A DNA stretch of 64,000 nucleotides from Georgenia wutianyii (GCF_006349365.1 NZ_CP040899.1:186001-250000); one strand, 5' to 3'; positions 1-8,271 are shown, numbered from the stretch's first letter. Notes: a model not told the origin generated them from the sequence alone. Translations and numbers: made by a program.

Positions 1-1
1 C

Positions 2-625
2 ATGGTCGCCACCGTCTCCCTGTGCCTAGGACTCTGGTACGTCGTCACCCGCCCGGCACTGGGCAGTGCGTTCATGGTCGTCGTCAGCGTCGGCTTCAAC
101 TCCGTGAGCCGCGACCTCGACCCCGTGAACCTCCTCCTCCAGTACGTCGGCCTCACCGCGTGCGCGGTGCTCCTCGGGGTGGTCCTCGGCTACGTCGTCA
201 TCCCCGGTTTCCGACCCCCGCCGCTGCGGGAGCGGGTCGAGGCCGCCACCGCGGCCACCGTCGCGGCCCTGCGGGCCTCGGCCACCGGCACGGCATCGCG
301 GCGGCCGGAGGACATCACCGTGCTCCGCGACGCCGAGCGGCTGCAGGACGAGCTCGTCCCCGACCGGGACCGGCTCGACAGTCGTCAGCTCGCCGACCTC
401 GACACGCTGCGCACGCGTCTGCGCAACCTCACCGTCCTCGCCGACGCCACCGAGCTCACGAGCGAGGACGTCGACCTCGTCACGGCCGAGCTCGCCCGCC
501 ACAGCCCGGCGGACGACGCCGCAGGGCCGTCCGGCACCGCGTCCACGGTGCTGTGGGACCTCGCCCACGAGGCCGGCGCGGCCGAGCGGTCCCTGCTCGC
601 GTCGCTGCCCGCCGAGGGCCGCTGA
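2..625 (+). CDS. FUSC/aromatic acid exporter-type membrane protein, C-terminal part
   Basis: This is the 3' end of a gene that begins before the window; 207 residues are visible. Two hydrophobic stretches (about residues 4-30 and 45-68) are followed by a soluble, Glu/Asp/Arg-rich helical tail of about 135 residues. That arrangement resembles the second membrane half and cytosolic tail of FUSC-family proteins, which are inner-membrane exporters of aromatic acids or of unknown substrates. The family call is inference from layout and composition because the N-terminal half is missing. The stop lies 10 bp from the stop of the convergent amidotransferase gene, so both transcripts must end in this short gap or overlap. 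Confidence 0.6.
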   Translation: MVATVSLCLGLWYVVTRPALGSAFMVVVSVGFNSVSRDLDPVNLLLQYVGLTACAVLLGVVLGYVVIPGFRPPPLRERVEAATAATVAALRASATGTASRRPEDITVLRDAERLQDELVPDRDRLDSRQLADLDTLRTRLRNLTVLADATELTSEDVDLVTAELARHSPADDAAGPSGTASTVLWDLAHEAGAAERSLLASLPAEGR

Positions 626-634
626 CCCGGCCGG

Positions 635-1366
635 TCAGCTCGCGTAGCGCTCGACGAAGTTGCGCAGCACCCGCCGGGCGTGGCTGACGTCCGCGGCCGA
701 GACGGCCCGGCGGACCTCCTCGAAGTCCTCGGGCGGGAAGTAGCCCGCGTGCCGGTAGACCGTCATCCGCTCGACGAGCGCGTCCAGGGTGAGCTCGGGG
801 TGGAACTGGGTGCCGTAGAGGTTGGTGCGCACCCGGAACATCTGCACGGGGCACTGCTCGGAGGAGGCGAGGACGACGGCCGTGTCGGGCAGGTGCGTGC
901 ACGCCTCCTTGTGTCCGACGAACGCCTCGAACTGCTCGGGAACCCCGGCGAGGAGCGGGTCGGCCTGGCCTGCCTCGGTGAGGGTGATGAGGGGTGCGCT
1001 GATCGGCTCGGAGTAGGTGCCGTCGATGACCCCGCCGATGTGCCGGGCGAGAGTCCCGATGCCGTAGCACGCGCCGAAGAACGGGAAGTCGCGGTCCCAC
1101 ACCTCGTCGAGGAGCGTGCCGAGCTCCGCCTCGACGCGCAGCTGGGTGTCGCTCTTGAACTCGGTGGGCACCGAGCTGGTGAACGGGCTGCCGCCGACGA
1201 TGATGCCCGAGTAGGCGTCGAGGTCGAGGTCCGGCAGCGGCGTCGTCTCCAGCCGGAGGCGGTGCAGGTCGCGCTCCTCCAGCCCGCCGAGGTCGAGGAT
1301 CGAGGCGTACTCGGAGTCGGCTGCGGCGTCCTCGGAACGCGTGGCGATGAGGAGGAAGGGCTTCAC
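635..1366 (-). CDS. Class I glutamine amidotransferase (GMP synthase-like)
   Basis: A 243-residue stand-alone GATase1 domain. The nucleophile Cys100 sits in FFGACYGIG, and a His/Glu pair follows in TQFHPEL, completing the Cys-His-Glu triad that releases ammonia from glutamine. GGSPF at about 58-62 forms the oxyanion region. No synthetase partner is encoded alongside, so the ammonia acceptor is unknown. The start is a GTG at 1366 (GTG-AAG-CCC). A TAGGCT -10 box lies exactly 6 nt upstream (1378-1373), so the message is probably leaderless. The DUF4190 gene is 31 bp upstream on the same strand but the promoter in the gap argues for separate transcription. Confidence 0.85.
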   Translation of the reverse strand: MKPFLLIATRSEDAAADSEYASILDLGGLEERDLHRLRLETTPLPDLDLDAYSGIIVGGSPFTSSVPTEFKSDTQLRVEAELGTLLDEVWDRDFPFFGACYGIGTLARHIGGVIDGTYSEPISAPLITLTEAGQADPLLAGVPEQFEAFVGHKEACTHLPDTAVVLASSEQCPVQMFRVRTNLYGTQFHPELTLDALVERMTVYRHAGYFPPEDFEEVRRAVSAADVSHARRVLRNFVERYAS

Positions 1367-1397
1367 CTCGGCAGCCTAACGCGGGCGGCACCGTGGT

Positions 1398-1862
1398 TCA
1401 GAGCAGCGCCCGGGTGCTGACGTACAGGAGGGCCACCGCCAGCCAGACGGCGGTCGTCGCGTACCCCAGCACGATCCCCGCCACGGCCAGCCCGCGCCCG
1501 CCCTCGTAGGAGCGGCGCAGCCGGTGCCGGGCGTAGTGGCCGCAGGCGATCGCGAGCAGGCACACGCCGGGGACGAGGATCCCGACGACGCCGAGCACCA
1601 TCGACGCGGCGGCGAAGGAGTCGTTGCGGTAGGCGGGCGTCTCGTACCCCTGGCCACCGAGCACCCGGTCGCGGTGCCGGTCGCTCGTCGCGAACGCCAG
1701 CGGCGCCCCGGGCGCCGGCGTGGGGAAGGGCGTGTAGGCCGGTGTGGGCGCGGCGTACGGCGTGGCCGAGGACTGTCCCGCAGCGGGCGCGGACTGGTAC
1801 GGCTCGGGCTCGGGACGGTTGCCGCCCTCGTGCCCCGGTGCCTGCCACCCGCCGTCGCTCAC
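1398..1862 (-). CDS. DUF4190-type small membrane protein
   Basis: 154 residues with the GTG start at 1862. The N-terminal half is a low-complexity Pro/Ala/Tyr/Gly segment. The C-terminal half holds two hydrophobic helices separated by a charged loop containing HYARHRLRRSYEGGRGLAVAGI, the usual layout of DUF4190 proteins, whose function is unknown. The start is not certain: reading continues upstream into the divergent permease gene, but GTG 1862 leaves a weak GATCCT box 7 nt upstream and avoids the overlap. It could be a small membrane scaffold; nothing in the context indicates a pathway. Confidence 0.65.
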   Translation of the reverse strand: MSDGGWQAPGHEGGNRPEPEPYQSAPAAGQSSATPYAAPTPAYTPFPTPAPGAPLAFATSDRHRDRVLGGQGYETPAYRNDSFAAASMVLGVVGILVPGVCLLAIACGHYARHRLRRSYEGGRGLAVAGIVLGYATTAVWLAVALLYVSTRALL

Positions 1863-1956
1863 GCCGCCCAGGATCCCACGGCCGGACGTCCCGAGGCTGC
1901 CGCCCGTGGAGCGGATATCCTGCGCCGCGGCAAGACACCTGGTGAATGGGAGAGAC

Positions 1957-3258
1957 ATGGCGATCTGGACGGTCCACGGCGACGGCGTTCGAGTCGGTCC
2001 GGGGGAGGTGGTCGCTCCCCAGGAACGGTTGAGCTGGCCGCGCACCATCGGCATCGGCGCCCAGCACGTCGTCGCGATGTTCGGCGCGACGTTCCTCGTC
2101 CCGCTCATCACCGGCTTCCCGCCGTCGACCACGCTCTTCTTCTCCGCGGTCGGCACGGTCCTGTTCCTGCTCATCACCCGCAACCGGGTGCCGAGCTACC
2201 TCGGGTCGAGCTTCGCGTTCCTCGCCCCGATCGCCGCCGCGCAGGAGGTCGGCGGGATGCCCGCCGCGCTCGGCGGCATCCTCATCACCGGTGCGCTGCT
2301 CGCCGTCATCGGCCTCGTCGTCCACTTCGCGGGTGCGCGGTGGATCGACGTCGTCATGCCGCCGATCGTCACCGGCACGGTCGTCATGCTCATCGGGTTC
2401 AACCTCGCGCCGAGCGCGTGGTCCAACGTCTCCCAGGCGCCGCCGACGGCGCTGGTGACGATCGCCGTCGTCGTCCTCGTGACGGTGCTGTTCCGCGGCA
2501 TCCTCGGCCGCCTCGCGATCCTCGTCGGTGTTCTCGCCGGCTACGTCGTCGCGGTCGTGCGCGGCGAGGTGGACTTCACCCCCGTCGGCGAGGCGGCGTG
2601 GGTCGGCCTGCCGACCTTCACCACCCCCACCTTCGACCTCACCCTCATGGGCCTGTTCGTGCCCGTCGTCTTCGTCCTCATCGCCGAGAACGTCGGTCAC
2701 GTGAAGTCGGTGGCCGCGATGACGGGGGAGAACCTCGACGACGTCACCGGGCGCGCGCTGTTCGCCGACGGCCTCGCCACGACGCTCGCCGGCGCCGGTG
2801 GCGGCTCGGGCACGACGACCTACGCGGAGAACATCGGCGTCATGGCCGCGACCCGTGTCTACTCGACGGCCGCGTACTTCGTGGCCGCCGGCGTCGCGCT
2901 CCTGCTCAGCCTCTCCCCGAAGTTCGGGGAGCTCATCAACACCGTTCCCCCGGGCGTCCTCGGCGGCGCGGCCACCGTGCTCTACGGCATGATCGGCGTC
3001 CTCGGCGCCCGCATCTGGGTGCAGAACAAGGTCGACTTCGCCGACCCGGTGAACCTCACGACGGCCGCGATCGCGCTCATCGTCGGGATCGCCAACTACA
3101 CGTGGGTGGCCGGGGAGATGCGGTTCGAGGGCATCGCGCTCGGTACCGCTGCCGCGCTCGGCGTCTTCCACGTCATGCGCTCCGTGGCCCGCTGGCGCGG
3201 GACGAGCGCGGAGGCGGCGAGCCCGGCGTCCGTGCCCGACCCTTCCCGCGAGCACTGA
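1957..3258 (+). CDS. uraA: Uracil/xanthine permease (NCS2 family)
   Basis: 433 residues with about 12-14 membrane helices. The N-terminal QHVVAMFGATFLVP segment, the AENVGHVKSV helix with its substrate-binding Glu, and the GGSGTTTYAENIGVMAATR segment are diagnostic of NCS2 nucleobase transporters. Helix contents and size fit the UraA/PyrP branch, which imports uracil with protons for pyrimidine salvage. The ATG at 1957 follows a GGGAGAG ribosome binding site. A GC-rich hairpin follows the stop. No pyrR-like attenuator is visible upstream. Xanthine as the substrate cannot be excluded from sequence alone. Confidence 0.88.
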   Translation: MAIWTVHGDGVRVGPGEVVAPQERLSWPRTIGIGAQHVVAMFGATFLVPLITGFPPSTTLFFSAVGTVLFLLITRNRVPSYLGSSFAFLAPIAAAQEVGGMPAALGGILITGALLAVIGLVVHFAGARWIDVVMPPIVTGTVVMLIGFNLAPSAWSNVSQAPPTALVTIAVVVLVTVLFRGILGRLAILVGVLAGYVVAVVRGEVDFTPVGEAAWVGLPTFTTPTFDLTLMGLFVPVVFVLIAENVGHVKSVAAMTGENLDDVTGRALFADGLATTLAGAGGGSGTTTYAENIGVMAATRVYSTAAYFVAAGVALLLSLSPKFGELINTVPPGVLGGAATVLYGMIGVLGARIWVQNKVDFADPVNLTTAAIALIVGIANYTWVAGEMRFEGIALGTAAALGVFHVMRSVARWRGTSAEAASPASVPDPSREH

Positions 3259-3267
3259 GCGAGGCGG

Positions 3268-3294
3268 CCCGCCCGGCCCAGGAGGCTGGGCGGG
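3268..3294 (+). terminator. Hairpin after the uracil permease gene
   Basis: CCCGCCCGGCC pairs with GGCTGGGCGGG, with one mismatched pair and a short loop, starting 10 bp after the permease stop. There is no T-run, as usual in GC-rich actinobacteria. It also faces the 3' end of the convergent LytR_C gene. Confidence 0.5.
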
Positions 3295-3927
3295 TCAGCC
3301 CGCGGCGGGCGCTTCCTCGACGACGTCGTCGTCCGGGACGGTGACCGGGGAGCAGCCCGGCGGCGGCGCGAGCGGCTCGTTGGGGTCGAAGCCCGCCGCC
3401 TCGGGGGCGGGGACCTCGCTGAACGCCCCGCCGAGGATGACGTCGACGGTCGCGTCGTCCCGGCCGTCGAGGGAGACGGTCGAGCCCGGGATGATCGCGG
3501 CGACGGTGTAGGCCGCCTGCAGGCCGCGCGGGCCGGCGACGATGTCCGCCACGCCCTCGAAGCTGCCGCCGTAGTTGGACTCCTGGGCGATGACGACGCC
3601 GTACTGCGCGAGCCCGCGGGCGGTGCGCGCGGCGAGGCCGCTCTGGTCGGTCGCGTTGTAGACGTTCGCGTTGATCTCGGGGAACGGGGCGGGCAGCGCG
3701 TCGGCGGGCGGGCACGGCACGGCCGGCGCCTCGGCGTCCGTGGGCTCCGGGGAGCTGAACGGCCGGGCGAAGGGCGAAGGGATGACACCGCCCCACATCG
3801 CCGCGGCGACGAGCGCCACCGCGACCATCGCCGTGATGAGGATGCCGAAGATCAGCGTCTGCCGCTGCTGGAGGTGGCGGCGACGGGCGGCACGGCGTCG
3901 CTGTGCCTCGGTGAGGTCGGTCGTCAC
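3295..3927 (-). CDS. LytR_C (C-terminal domain) protein, membrane anchored
   Basis: 210 residues. A basic N-terminus (RRRAARRRHLQQRQ) precedes one membrane helix at about 25-48. A Pro/Ala linker is followed by a LytR_C domain from about residue 80 (NVYNATDQSGLAARTARGLA through VDVILGG). LytR_C domains occur at the end of LCP wall-teichoic-acid/arabinogalactan ligases; here the catalytic LCP domain is absent, so this is the stand-alone form whose role is unknown. GTG start with TACCTT 6 nt upstream (3939-3934), probably leaderless. The next gene upstream on the same strand is the conserved 107-residue protein, a pairing I recall from other actinomycetes. Confidence 0.8.
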   Translation of the reverse strand: MTTDLTEAQRRRAARRRHLQQRQTLIFGILITAMVAVALVAAAMWGGVIPSPFARPFSSPEPTDAEAPAVPCPPADALPAPFPEINANVYNATDQSGLAARTARGLAQYGVVIAQESNYGGSFEGVADIVAGPRGLQAAYTVAAIIPGSTVSLDGRDDATVDVILGGAFSEVPAPEAAGFDPNEPLAPPPGCSPVTVPDDDVVEEAPAAG

Positions 3928-3982
3928 AGAGCCAAGGTAACGGCTGCGCCTGACTTTGCGTGAAACGACGGACCGCCGGCCC

Positions 3983-4306
3983 TCAGGCGGGCGGGACCAC
4001 CGTGCCGTCGGGGTTGAGCTCGAGCACCCGGGCGTGGACGTGCAGACGCTGCTGGAGGGCGGCCCGCAGCGCGCGGTGGAGGCCGTCCTCGAGGTAGAGC
4101 GTGCCGCGCCAGGAGACGACGTGGGCGAACAGGTCCCCGTAGAAGGTCGAGTCCTCCGCGAGGAGGTGACGCAGGTCGAGCTCACGCTTGGTGGTGACGA
4201 GCTCGTCGAGCCGGACCTGCCGTGGGGCGACGGCGGCCCAGGCGCGGGTGGTCTCCACCCCGTGGTCGGGGTACGGACGCCCGTCGCCGACTGCCTTGAA
4301 GATCAC
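3983..4306 (-). CDS. Conserved actinobacterial small protein (VapB-like in some annotations)
   Basis: 107 residues beginning with the conserved MIFKAVGDGRPYPDHG segment and containing VRLDELVTTKRELDL, LLAEDSTFYGDLFAHVV and YLEDGLHRALRAALQQR. Proteins with these blocks occur next to LytR_C genes in many actinomycetes. From memory some are labelled VapB-family antitoxins, but no PIN-domain toxin is adjacent, so I do not call a toxin-antitoxin pair. The GTG start at 4306 has TAGTAT 6 nt upstream (4318-4313), a leaderless arrangement. Function is unknown. Confidence 0.75.
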   Translation of the reverse strand: MIFKAVGDGRPYPDHGVETTRAWAAVAPRQVRLDELVTTKRELDLRHLLAEDSTFYGDLFAHVVSWRGTLYLEDGLHRALRAALQQRLHVHARVLELNPDGTVVPPA

Positions 4307-4354
4307 CCGTCGATACTAGGTGCGCCTCGCCCCGCGCGGGAGGGGGAGAGACGC

Positions 4355-4388
4355 GAACGGGCCCGCCGGTCGACCGGCGGGCCCGTTC
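4355..4388 (-). terminator. Terminator downstream of tRNA-Ser
   Basis: A 16-bp perfect stem (GAACGGGCCCGCCGGT and its complement) with a minimal loop lies directly 3' of the minus-strand tRNA-Ser gene. No T-run is present. Confidence 0.75.
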
Positions 4389-4393
4389 TGCTG

Positions 4394-4478
4394 CGGAGGA
4401 TGGGGGATTCGAACCCCCGAGGGCGTTAACCCAACACGCTTTCCAAGCGTGCGCCATAGGCCACTAGGCGAATCCTCC
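4394..4478 (-). tRNA. tRNA-Ser (anticodon GGA)
   Basis: The cloverleaf can be drawn by eye. The 7-bp acceptor stem is GGAGGAT/ATCCTCC with discriminator G73, typical of serine tRNAs. The anticodon stem-loop CGCTTGGAAAGCG gives GGA, which reads UCC/UCU. There is a long variable arm and the T-loop GTTCGAATC. The CCA end is not encoded. It lies just upstream of and divergent from the SRP RNA gene. Confidence 0.95.
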
Positions 4479-4573
4479 TGGCTGTGTAGAGGGTACCCGA
4501 GGTCGGGGCGCCGATCGAACCGCCGACCACAGGTGTGCGGCATCCCTCACTGCGCGCGTCGGTTAGACTGGTC

Positions 4574-4667
4574 GCCGACCCCTCGCGTGGCGTCACCCCA
4601 CTGAACTCCCCCAGGGCCGGAAGGCAGCAAGGGCAGGTGGGCTCTGGCGGGTGCGCGAGGGGTCCTC
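4574..4667 (+). ncRNA. ffs: Signal recognition particle RNA, small bacterial type
   Basis: The SRP apical signature GGGCCGGAAGGCAGCAAGGG (about 4614-4633) lies inside a long imperfect hairpin whose base is GACCCCTCGCG (4577-4587) paired with CGCGAGGGGTC (4654-4664). The RNA binds Ffh and directs membrane and secreted proteins to the translocon. A TAGACT -10 box at 4564-4569 places transcription initiation close to 4577. The position immediately before dnaX is usual in actinobacteria. Exact ends are estimated from the stem. Confidence 0.93.
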
Positions 4668-4732
4668 GCATGTCCGCGTGGGCATCCACACGGCGGCCCC
4701 ACGCGGGCTCGAAGACGCCTAGAGTTCTTCGG

Positions 4733-7333
4733 GTGAGCACCGCCCTGTACCGCCGCTACCGGCCCGAGACCTTCGCGGACGTCATCGGGCAGGAGCACGT
4801 CACCGACCCGCTCCGCGCCGCGCTGCGCGGCGACCGGATCACCCACGCCTACCTCTTCTCCGGCCCGCGCGGCTGCGGGAAGACGACGTCGGCCCGGATC
4901 TTCGCGCGCTGCCTCAACTGCGCAGAGGGGCCTACCGACACCCCGTGCGGGACGTGCCCGAGCTGTGTCGACCTCGCACGCGACGGCGCGGGCTCGCTCG
5001 ACGTCGTCGAGATGGACGCGGCGTCGCACGGTGGTGTCGACGACGCCCGCGAGCTGCGTGAGCGGGCCGCCTTCGCCCCGGCCCGTGACCGCTACAAGAT
5101 CTTCATCATCGACGAGGCCCACATGGTGACGAGCCAGGGCTTCAACGCCCTGCTCAAGCTCGTCGAGGAGCCCCCGGCGCACGTGAAGTTCGTCTTCGCG
5201 ACGACGGAGCCGGAGAAGGTCATCGGGACCATCCGCTCGCGCACCCACCACTACCCCTTCCGGCTCGTGCCACCCGAGCGGCTGCAGGGCTACCTCGAGG
5301 AGCTGTGCGCCGCCGAGGGCGTGGCGGTGGCCACCGGCGTGCTGCCCCTCGTCGTGCGGGCCGGCGGCGGCTCCGTGCGTGACTCGCTGTCGGTGCTCGA
5401 CCAGCTCATCGCCGGCGCACAGGACGGCGAGGTCAGCTACGAGCGCGCCGTCGCGCTCCTCGGCTACACCCACGCCACCCTGCTCGACGACGTCGTCGAC
5501 GCCCTCGCGGCCCGTGACGGCGCGAGCCTCTTCCGCGTGGTCGACCGCGTCATCGACTCCGGGCACGACCCGCGGCGCTTCGCCGAGGACCTCCTCGAGC
5601 GGATCCGCGACCTCGTCATCATCGCGGTGTCCGGGGACCATGCGGCCGCGGTGCTCCGCTCCGTGCCCGCCGACCAGCTCGAGCGGATGCGCGTGCAGTC
5701 CCAGCAGCTCGGCCCGGCCGAGCTCTCCCGGGCCGGCGACCTCGTCAACGACGCCCTCACCGAGATGAGCGGCGCGACCTCCCCGCGTCTCCAGCTCGAG
5801 CTGCTGTGCGCGCGTCTGCTCCTGCCCGCTGCCGACGACGCCGGCCGCGGGTTCGGCGCGCGCCTGGACCGCATCGAGCGGTACCTGTCCGCCGGTGGGT
5901 CCGCCGCGTCCGCCCCTGCGGCCGTGCAGCCCGCTCCTCCGGCAGCCCAGCGGCCCGCGCCCGCCCCTGCGTCCCCGCCCGCTGCGGGTGGGCAGACCGC
6001 CTCGCAGACGCCCGTGGAGCCGACGCGCGGTCCCGCCGAGCCCGTCACCTCCCCGTCCGTCTCGCAGACGCGTGTGGAGCCGACGCGCGGTCCCGCCCGG
6101 CCCGTGACCGCCCCGGCGGCATCGGCGACGCCGCAGACCCCGCCCACCGAGCCGCCCGCGCGGCAGGAGCGCACGCAGCACGAGCCGCCCGCCACGCAGC
6201 GTCCGGCGCCGTCCCCCGACCGACCGCCCGCGGGCGGTGCGAGCGAGGACACCGCGTCGCCCCGGGCGACCGGCGCGCCCGCGAAGCAGCAGGAGGCCGC
6301 CGGCTCGCAGGAGCAGACCCGGGCGTCCCGCGAACCGTCCCGTCCCGCCCCGGCTCCCGAGCCGACCCCGGCCACGAGCGAGGCGCCGGCGCAGCGCGCG
6401 AGCGCCTGGCAGCGTCACGAGGCGCCGTCCGCGGCTGCCGCGGCGCCCCCAGCGACGTCGCCGGACACCCCCGTCCAGCCCGCGGGGGGCCAGGCCGGCC
6501 CCGACGCGGACCTCGTCCGACGTCGCTGGAACGAGGTCCTCGCGACCCTCGCCCGCTTCAAGCGCACGACGTGGACCCTCGTCTCGCAGAACGCGCACGT
6601 CGGTGAGGTGTCCGGGGGTGTGCTCCACCTGGCCTTCAACACCGGCGGGCTCGCCCACACCTTCCGCACCGGCACCCACGCCGACGCCCTGCAGCGGGCG
6701 CTGCTCGAGACGCTCGGCGTCCAGCTGCGCATCGAGGCGGTGCTCAGCCAGGCGGCCGAGGGCGGCGACCAGGGGATGCCGTACGCCGCCGGCGGCTGGA
6801 GCGCGGCGGGCCAGCCCCCCGCCGAGCAGGGATGGTCGGCCCCGGCAGCACCGGCCCTCGCCGCCCCGGCACCGGCCACACCCGCACCGGCGACGCCCGC
6901 CGCCCCGCAGCCCGACAGCCCCGGCGCCCCGGTGGCGAGCCCGTCCGACGAGGGCGCCCCCGGCCCCTCCGCCGCGAGCCCGGCCGAGCCTGGAGCGTCC
7001 GAGGCCTGGTCCGGCCCGCCCGAGCCGGACGCCGACTCCTTCCCGCCGGACCCGGGCCCCTCCGTGCCCAGCCCCGAGGACGCGGCTCCTCCCGCGCCGC
7101 GCCGCGCCCAGGCCGCGCCCGAGCAGGGGCAGCGGTCCGGCGAGCGCCCGTGGGAGCGGCACGCCCCCGGCGGCTCGGCCCAGAGCGCGGCCTCCGCGCC
7201 GGAGAGCCGGCGGATGGTCGCCCCGGCGGACGACACCCCGAGCATGGACGACCCCGACGCCGAGAACTCCGGTCTCGTCGGGGCTCCCCTCATCGAGCGG
7301 ATGCTCGGCGGGACGATCATCTCCGAGGACTGA
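4733..7333 (+). CDS. dnaX: DNA polymerase III subunits gamma/tau
   Basis: 866 residues. Clamp-loader AAA+ module: Walker A GPRGCGKTTSAR, a zinc knuckle of four cysteines (LNC...CGTCPSC), the Walker B region with DEAH, sensor 1 ATTEPEKV and the arginine finger region RSRT. From about residue 380 an extended Pro/Ala/Glu linker contains a duplicated block (VEPTRGPA twice). A second folded segment (DLVRRRWNEVLATLARFKRT..., about 590-680) resembles the tau C-terminal region, followed by another disordered stretch. GTG start with TAGAGT 7 nt upstream (4720-4725), probably leaderless. No slippery A-rich heptamer is seen, so a frameshift-made gamma form is unlikely. It follows SRP RNA and precedes recR, the common actinobacterial order. 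Confidence 0.96.
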   Translation: MSTALYRRYRPETFADVIGQEHVTDPLRAALRGDRITHAYLFSGPRGCGKTTSARIFARCLNCAEGPTDTPCGTCPSCVDLARDGAGSLDVVEMDAASHGGVDDARELRERAAFAPARDRYKIFIIDEAHMVTSQGFNALLKLVEEPPAHVKFVFATTEPEKVIGTIRSRTHHYPFRLVPPERLQGYLEELCAAEGVAVATGVLPLVVRAGGGSVRDSLSVLDQLIAGAQDGEVSYERAVALLGYTHATLLDDVVDALAARDGASLFRVVDRVIDSGHDPRRFAEDLLERIRDLVIIAVSGDHAAAVLRSVPADQLERMRVQSQQLGPAELSRAGDLVNDALTEMSGATSPRLQLELLCARLLLPAADDAGRGFGARLDRIERYLSAGGSAASAPAAVQPAPPAAQRPAPAPASPPAAGGQTASQTPVEPTRGPAEPVTSPSVSQTRVEPTRGPARPVTAPAASATPQTPPTEPPARQERTQHEPPATQRPAPSPDRPPAGGASEDTASPRATGAPAKQQEAAGSQEQTRASREPSRPAPAPEPTPATSEAPAQRASAWQRHEAPSAAAAAPPATSPDTPVQPAGGQAGPDADLVRRRWNEVLATLARFKRTTWTLVSQNAHVGEVSGGVLHLAFNTGGLAHTFRTGTHADALQRALLETLGVQLRIEAVLSQAAEGGDQGMPYAAGGWSAAGQPPAEQGWSAPAAPALAAPAPATPAPATPAAPQPDSPGAPVASPSDEGAPGPSAASPAEPGASEAWSGPPEPDADSFPPDPGPSVPSPEDAAPPAPRRAQAAPEQGQRSGERPWERHAPGGSAQSAASAPESRRMVAPADDTPSMDDPDAENSGLVGAPLIERMLGGTIISED

Positions 7334-7340
7334 CCGCTCG

Positions 7341-7612
7341 GAACCCCGCTCCCGAGCAGAACTCGGCTCTCGCACGGAACTCGGCTCTCGCACGGAACTC
7401 GGCTCTCGCACGGACCTCTACTCTCGCACGGAACTCTGCTCTCGTGCGGAAGTCCGCTCTCGTGCGGAACCCGGCTCTCGTGCGGAACTCGGCTCTCGTG
7501 CGGAAGTCCGCTCTCGCGGGGGAGAGGGGGAGGGATTCCGTCCGCGAGAGCGGAGTTGTGCGTGACAGCGGAGTTGTGCACGACAGGGAGGTTGGGCGTG
7601 ACGGCGGAGCTC
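7341..7612. repeat. 18-bp tandem array with central G-tract and inverted units (array A)
   Basis: The 338-bp gap between dnaX and recR holds ten contiguous 18-bp units (7341-7520; typical unit GAACTCGGCTCTCGCACG). A 20-bp G-rich spacer (7521-7540) is followed by four contiguous 18-bp units in the opposite orientation (7541-7612; e.g. TGCGTGACAGCGGAGTTG). The last forward and first inverted units can pair in a hairpin (14 of 15 positions; arms 7505-7519 and 7542-7556). There are no spacers between units, so this is not CRISPR. The rest of the gap (7613-7659) is unremarkable before the recR promoter. Confidence 0.95.
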
Positions 7613-7671
7613 TGGGGCGCGTCCGGGCCAGGCGGCAACCTCGTGTGGGTGGGGGGACGTAGGCTGGTCGT

Positions 7672-8271
7672 GTGTACGAAGGCGCGGTCCAGGACCTCAT
7701 CGACGAACTCGGGCGACTCCCCGGGGTCGGACCCAAGAGCGCGCAGCGCATCGCGTTCCACGTCCTGGCCGCCGACGCCGCCGACGTCGAGCGCCTTGCG
7801 CACGCGCTCACCGAGGTGAAGTCCAAGGTCCGCTTCTGCGCCGTGTGCGGCAACGTCTCCGAGGCGGAGCTGTGCCGCATCTGCTCCGACCCCCGCCGCA
7901 GCAGCGACGTCCTGTGCGTCGTCGAGGAGGCCAAGGACGTCGTCGCCATCGAGCGCACCCGCGAGTTCCGCGGGAAGTACCACGTGCTCGGCGGCGCCAT
8001 CAACCCGATCAACGGCATCGGACCCGACGACCTGCGCATCCGCGAGCTCATGACGCGCCTCGCGGACGGGACGGTCACCGAGGTCATCCTCGCCACCGAC
8101 CCGAACATCGAGGGGGAGGCCACCGCCACCTACCTCGCGCGAATGCTGCGGGGCATGGGCGTGCCCGTCTCCCGGCTGGCCTCCGGGCTGCCGGTCGGCG
8201 GGGACCTGGAGTACGCCGACGAGATCACCCTCGGCCGCGCGTTCGAGGGACGTAGGAGGATCGATGCCTGA
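7672..8271 (+). CDS. recR: Recombination mediator RecR
   Basis: 199 residues, the normal RecR length. A helix-hairpin-helix segment ([15 protein letters not shown]) is at about 15-30. A Cys4 zinc finger ([16 protein letters not shown]) and a Toprim domain ([16 protein letters not shown] ... [17 protein letters not shown]) follow, then the C-terminal Walker-like tail. RecR acts with RecF/RecO to load RecA on gapped DNA. GTG start with TAGGCT 6 nt upstream (7660-7665), so a leaderless message despite lying after dnaX. Its end overlaps the DUF5063 start by 8 bp, so the two are translationally coupled. Confidence 0.95.
   Translation: MYEGAVQDLIDELGRLPGVGPKSAQRIAFHVLAADAADVERLAHALTEVKSKVRFCAVCGNVSEAELCRICSDPRRSSDVLCVVEEAKDVVAIERTREFRGKYHVLGGAINPINGIGPDDLRIRELMTRLADGTVTEVILATDPNIEGEATATYLARMLRGMGVPVSRLASGLPVGGDLEYADEITLGRAFEGRRRIDA

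Noticed and set aside
635..639. Short GCTGACC/GGTCAGC dyad at the junction of the first two genes as a terminator
   Set aside because: The stem is only 7 bp and includes both stop codons, so it may be coincidental.
3983..4306. VapBC-type toxin-antitoxin system
   Set aside because: Only a VapB-like label is possible for the 107-residue protein; there is no PIN-domain or other toxin next to it.
4733..7333. Programmed frameshift producing a gamma form of DnaX
   Set aside because: No A-rich slippery heptamer with a Shine-Dalgarno stimulator and hairpin was found.
4547..7411. Very long open frame antisense to dnaX (and similar ones antisense to other genes)
   Set aside because: High GC content removes stop codons in shadow frames. 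The translated product is Arg/Gly/Leu-rich without motifs, and dnaX on the other strand is certain.
7341..7612. CRISPR array
   Set aside because: Units are directly contiguous with no unique spacers, and no cas genes are present.
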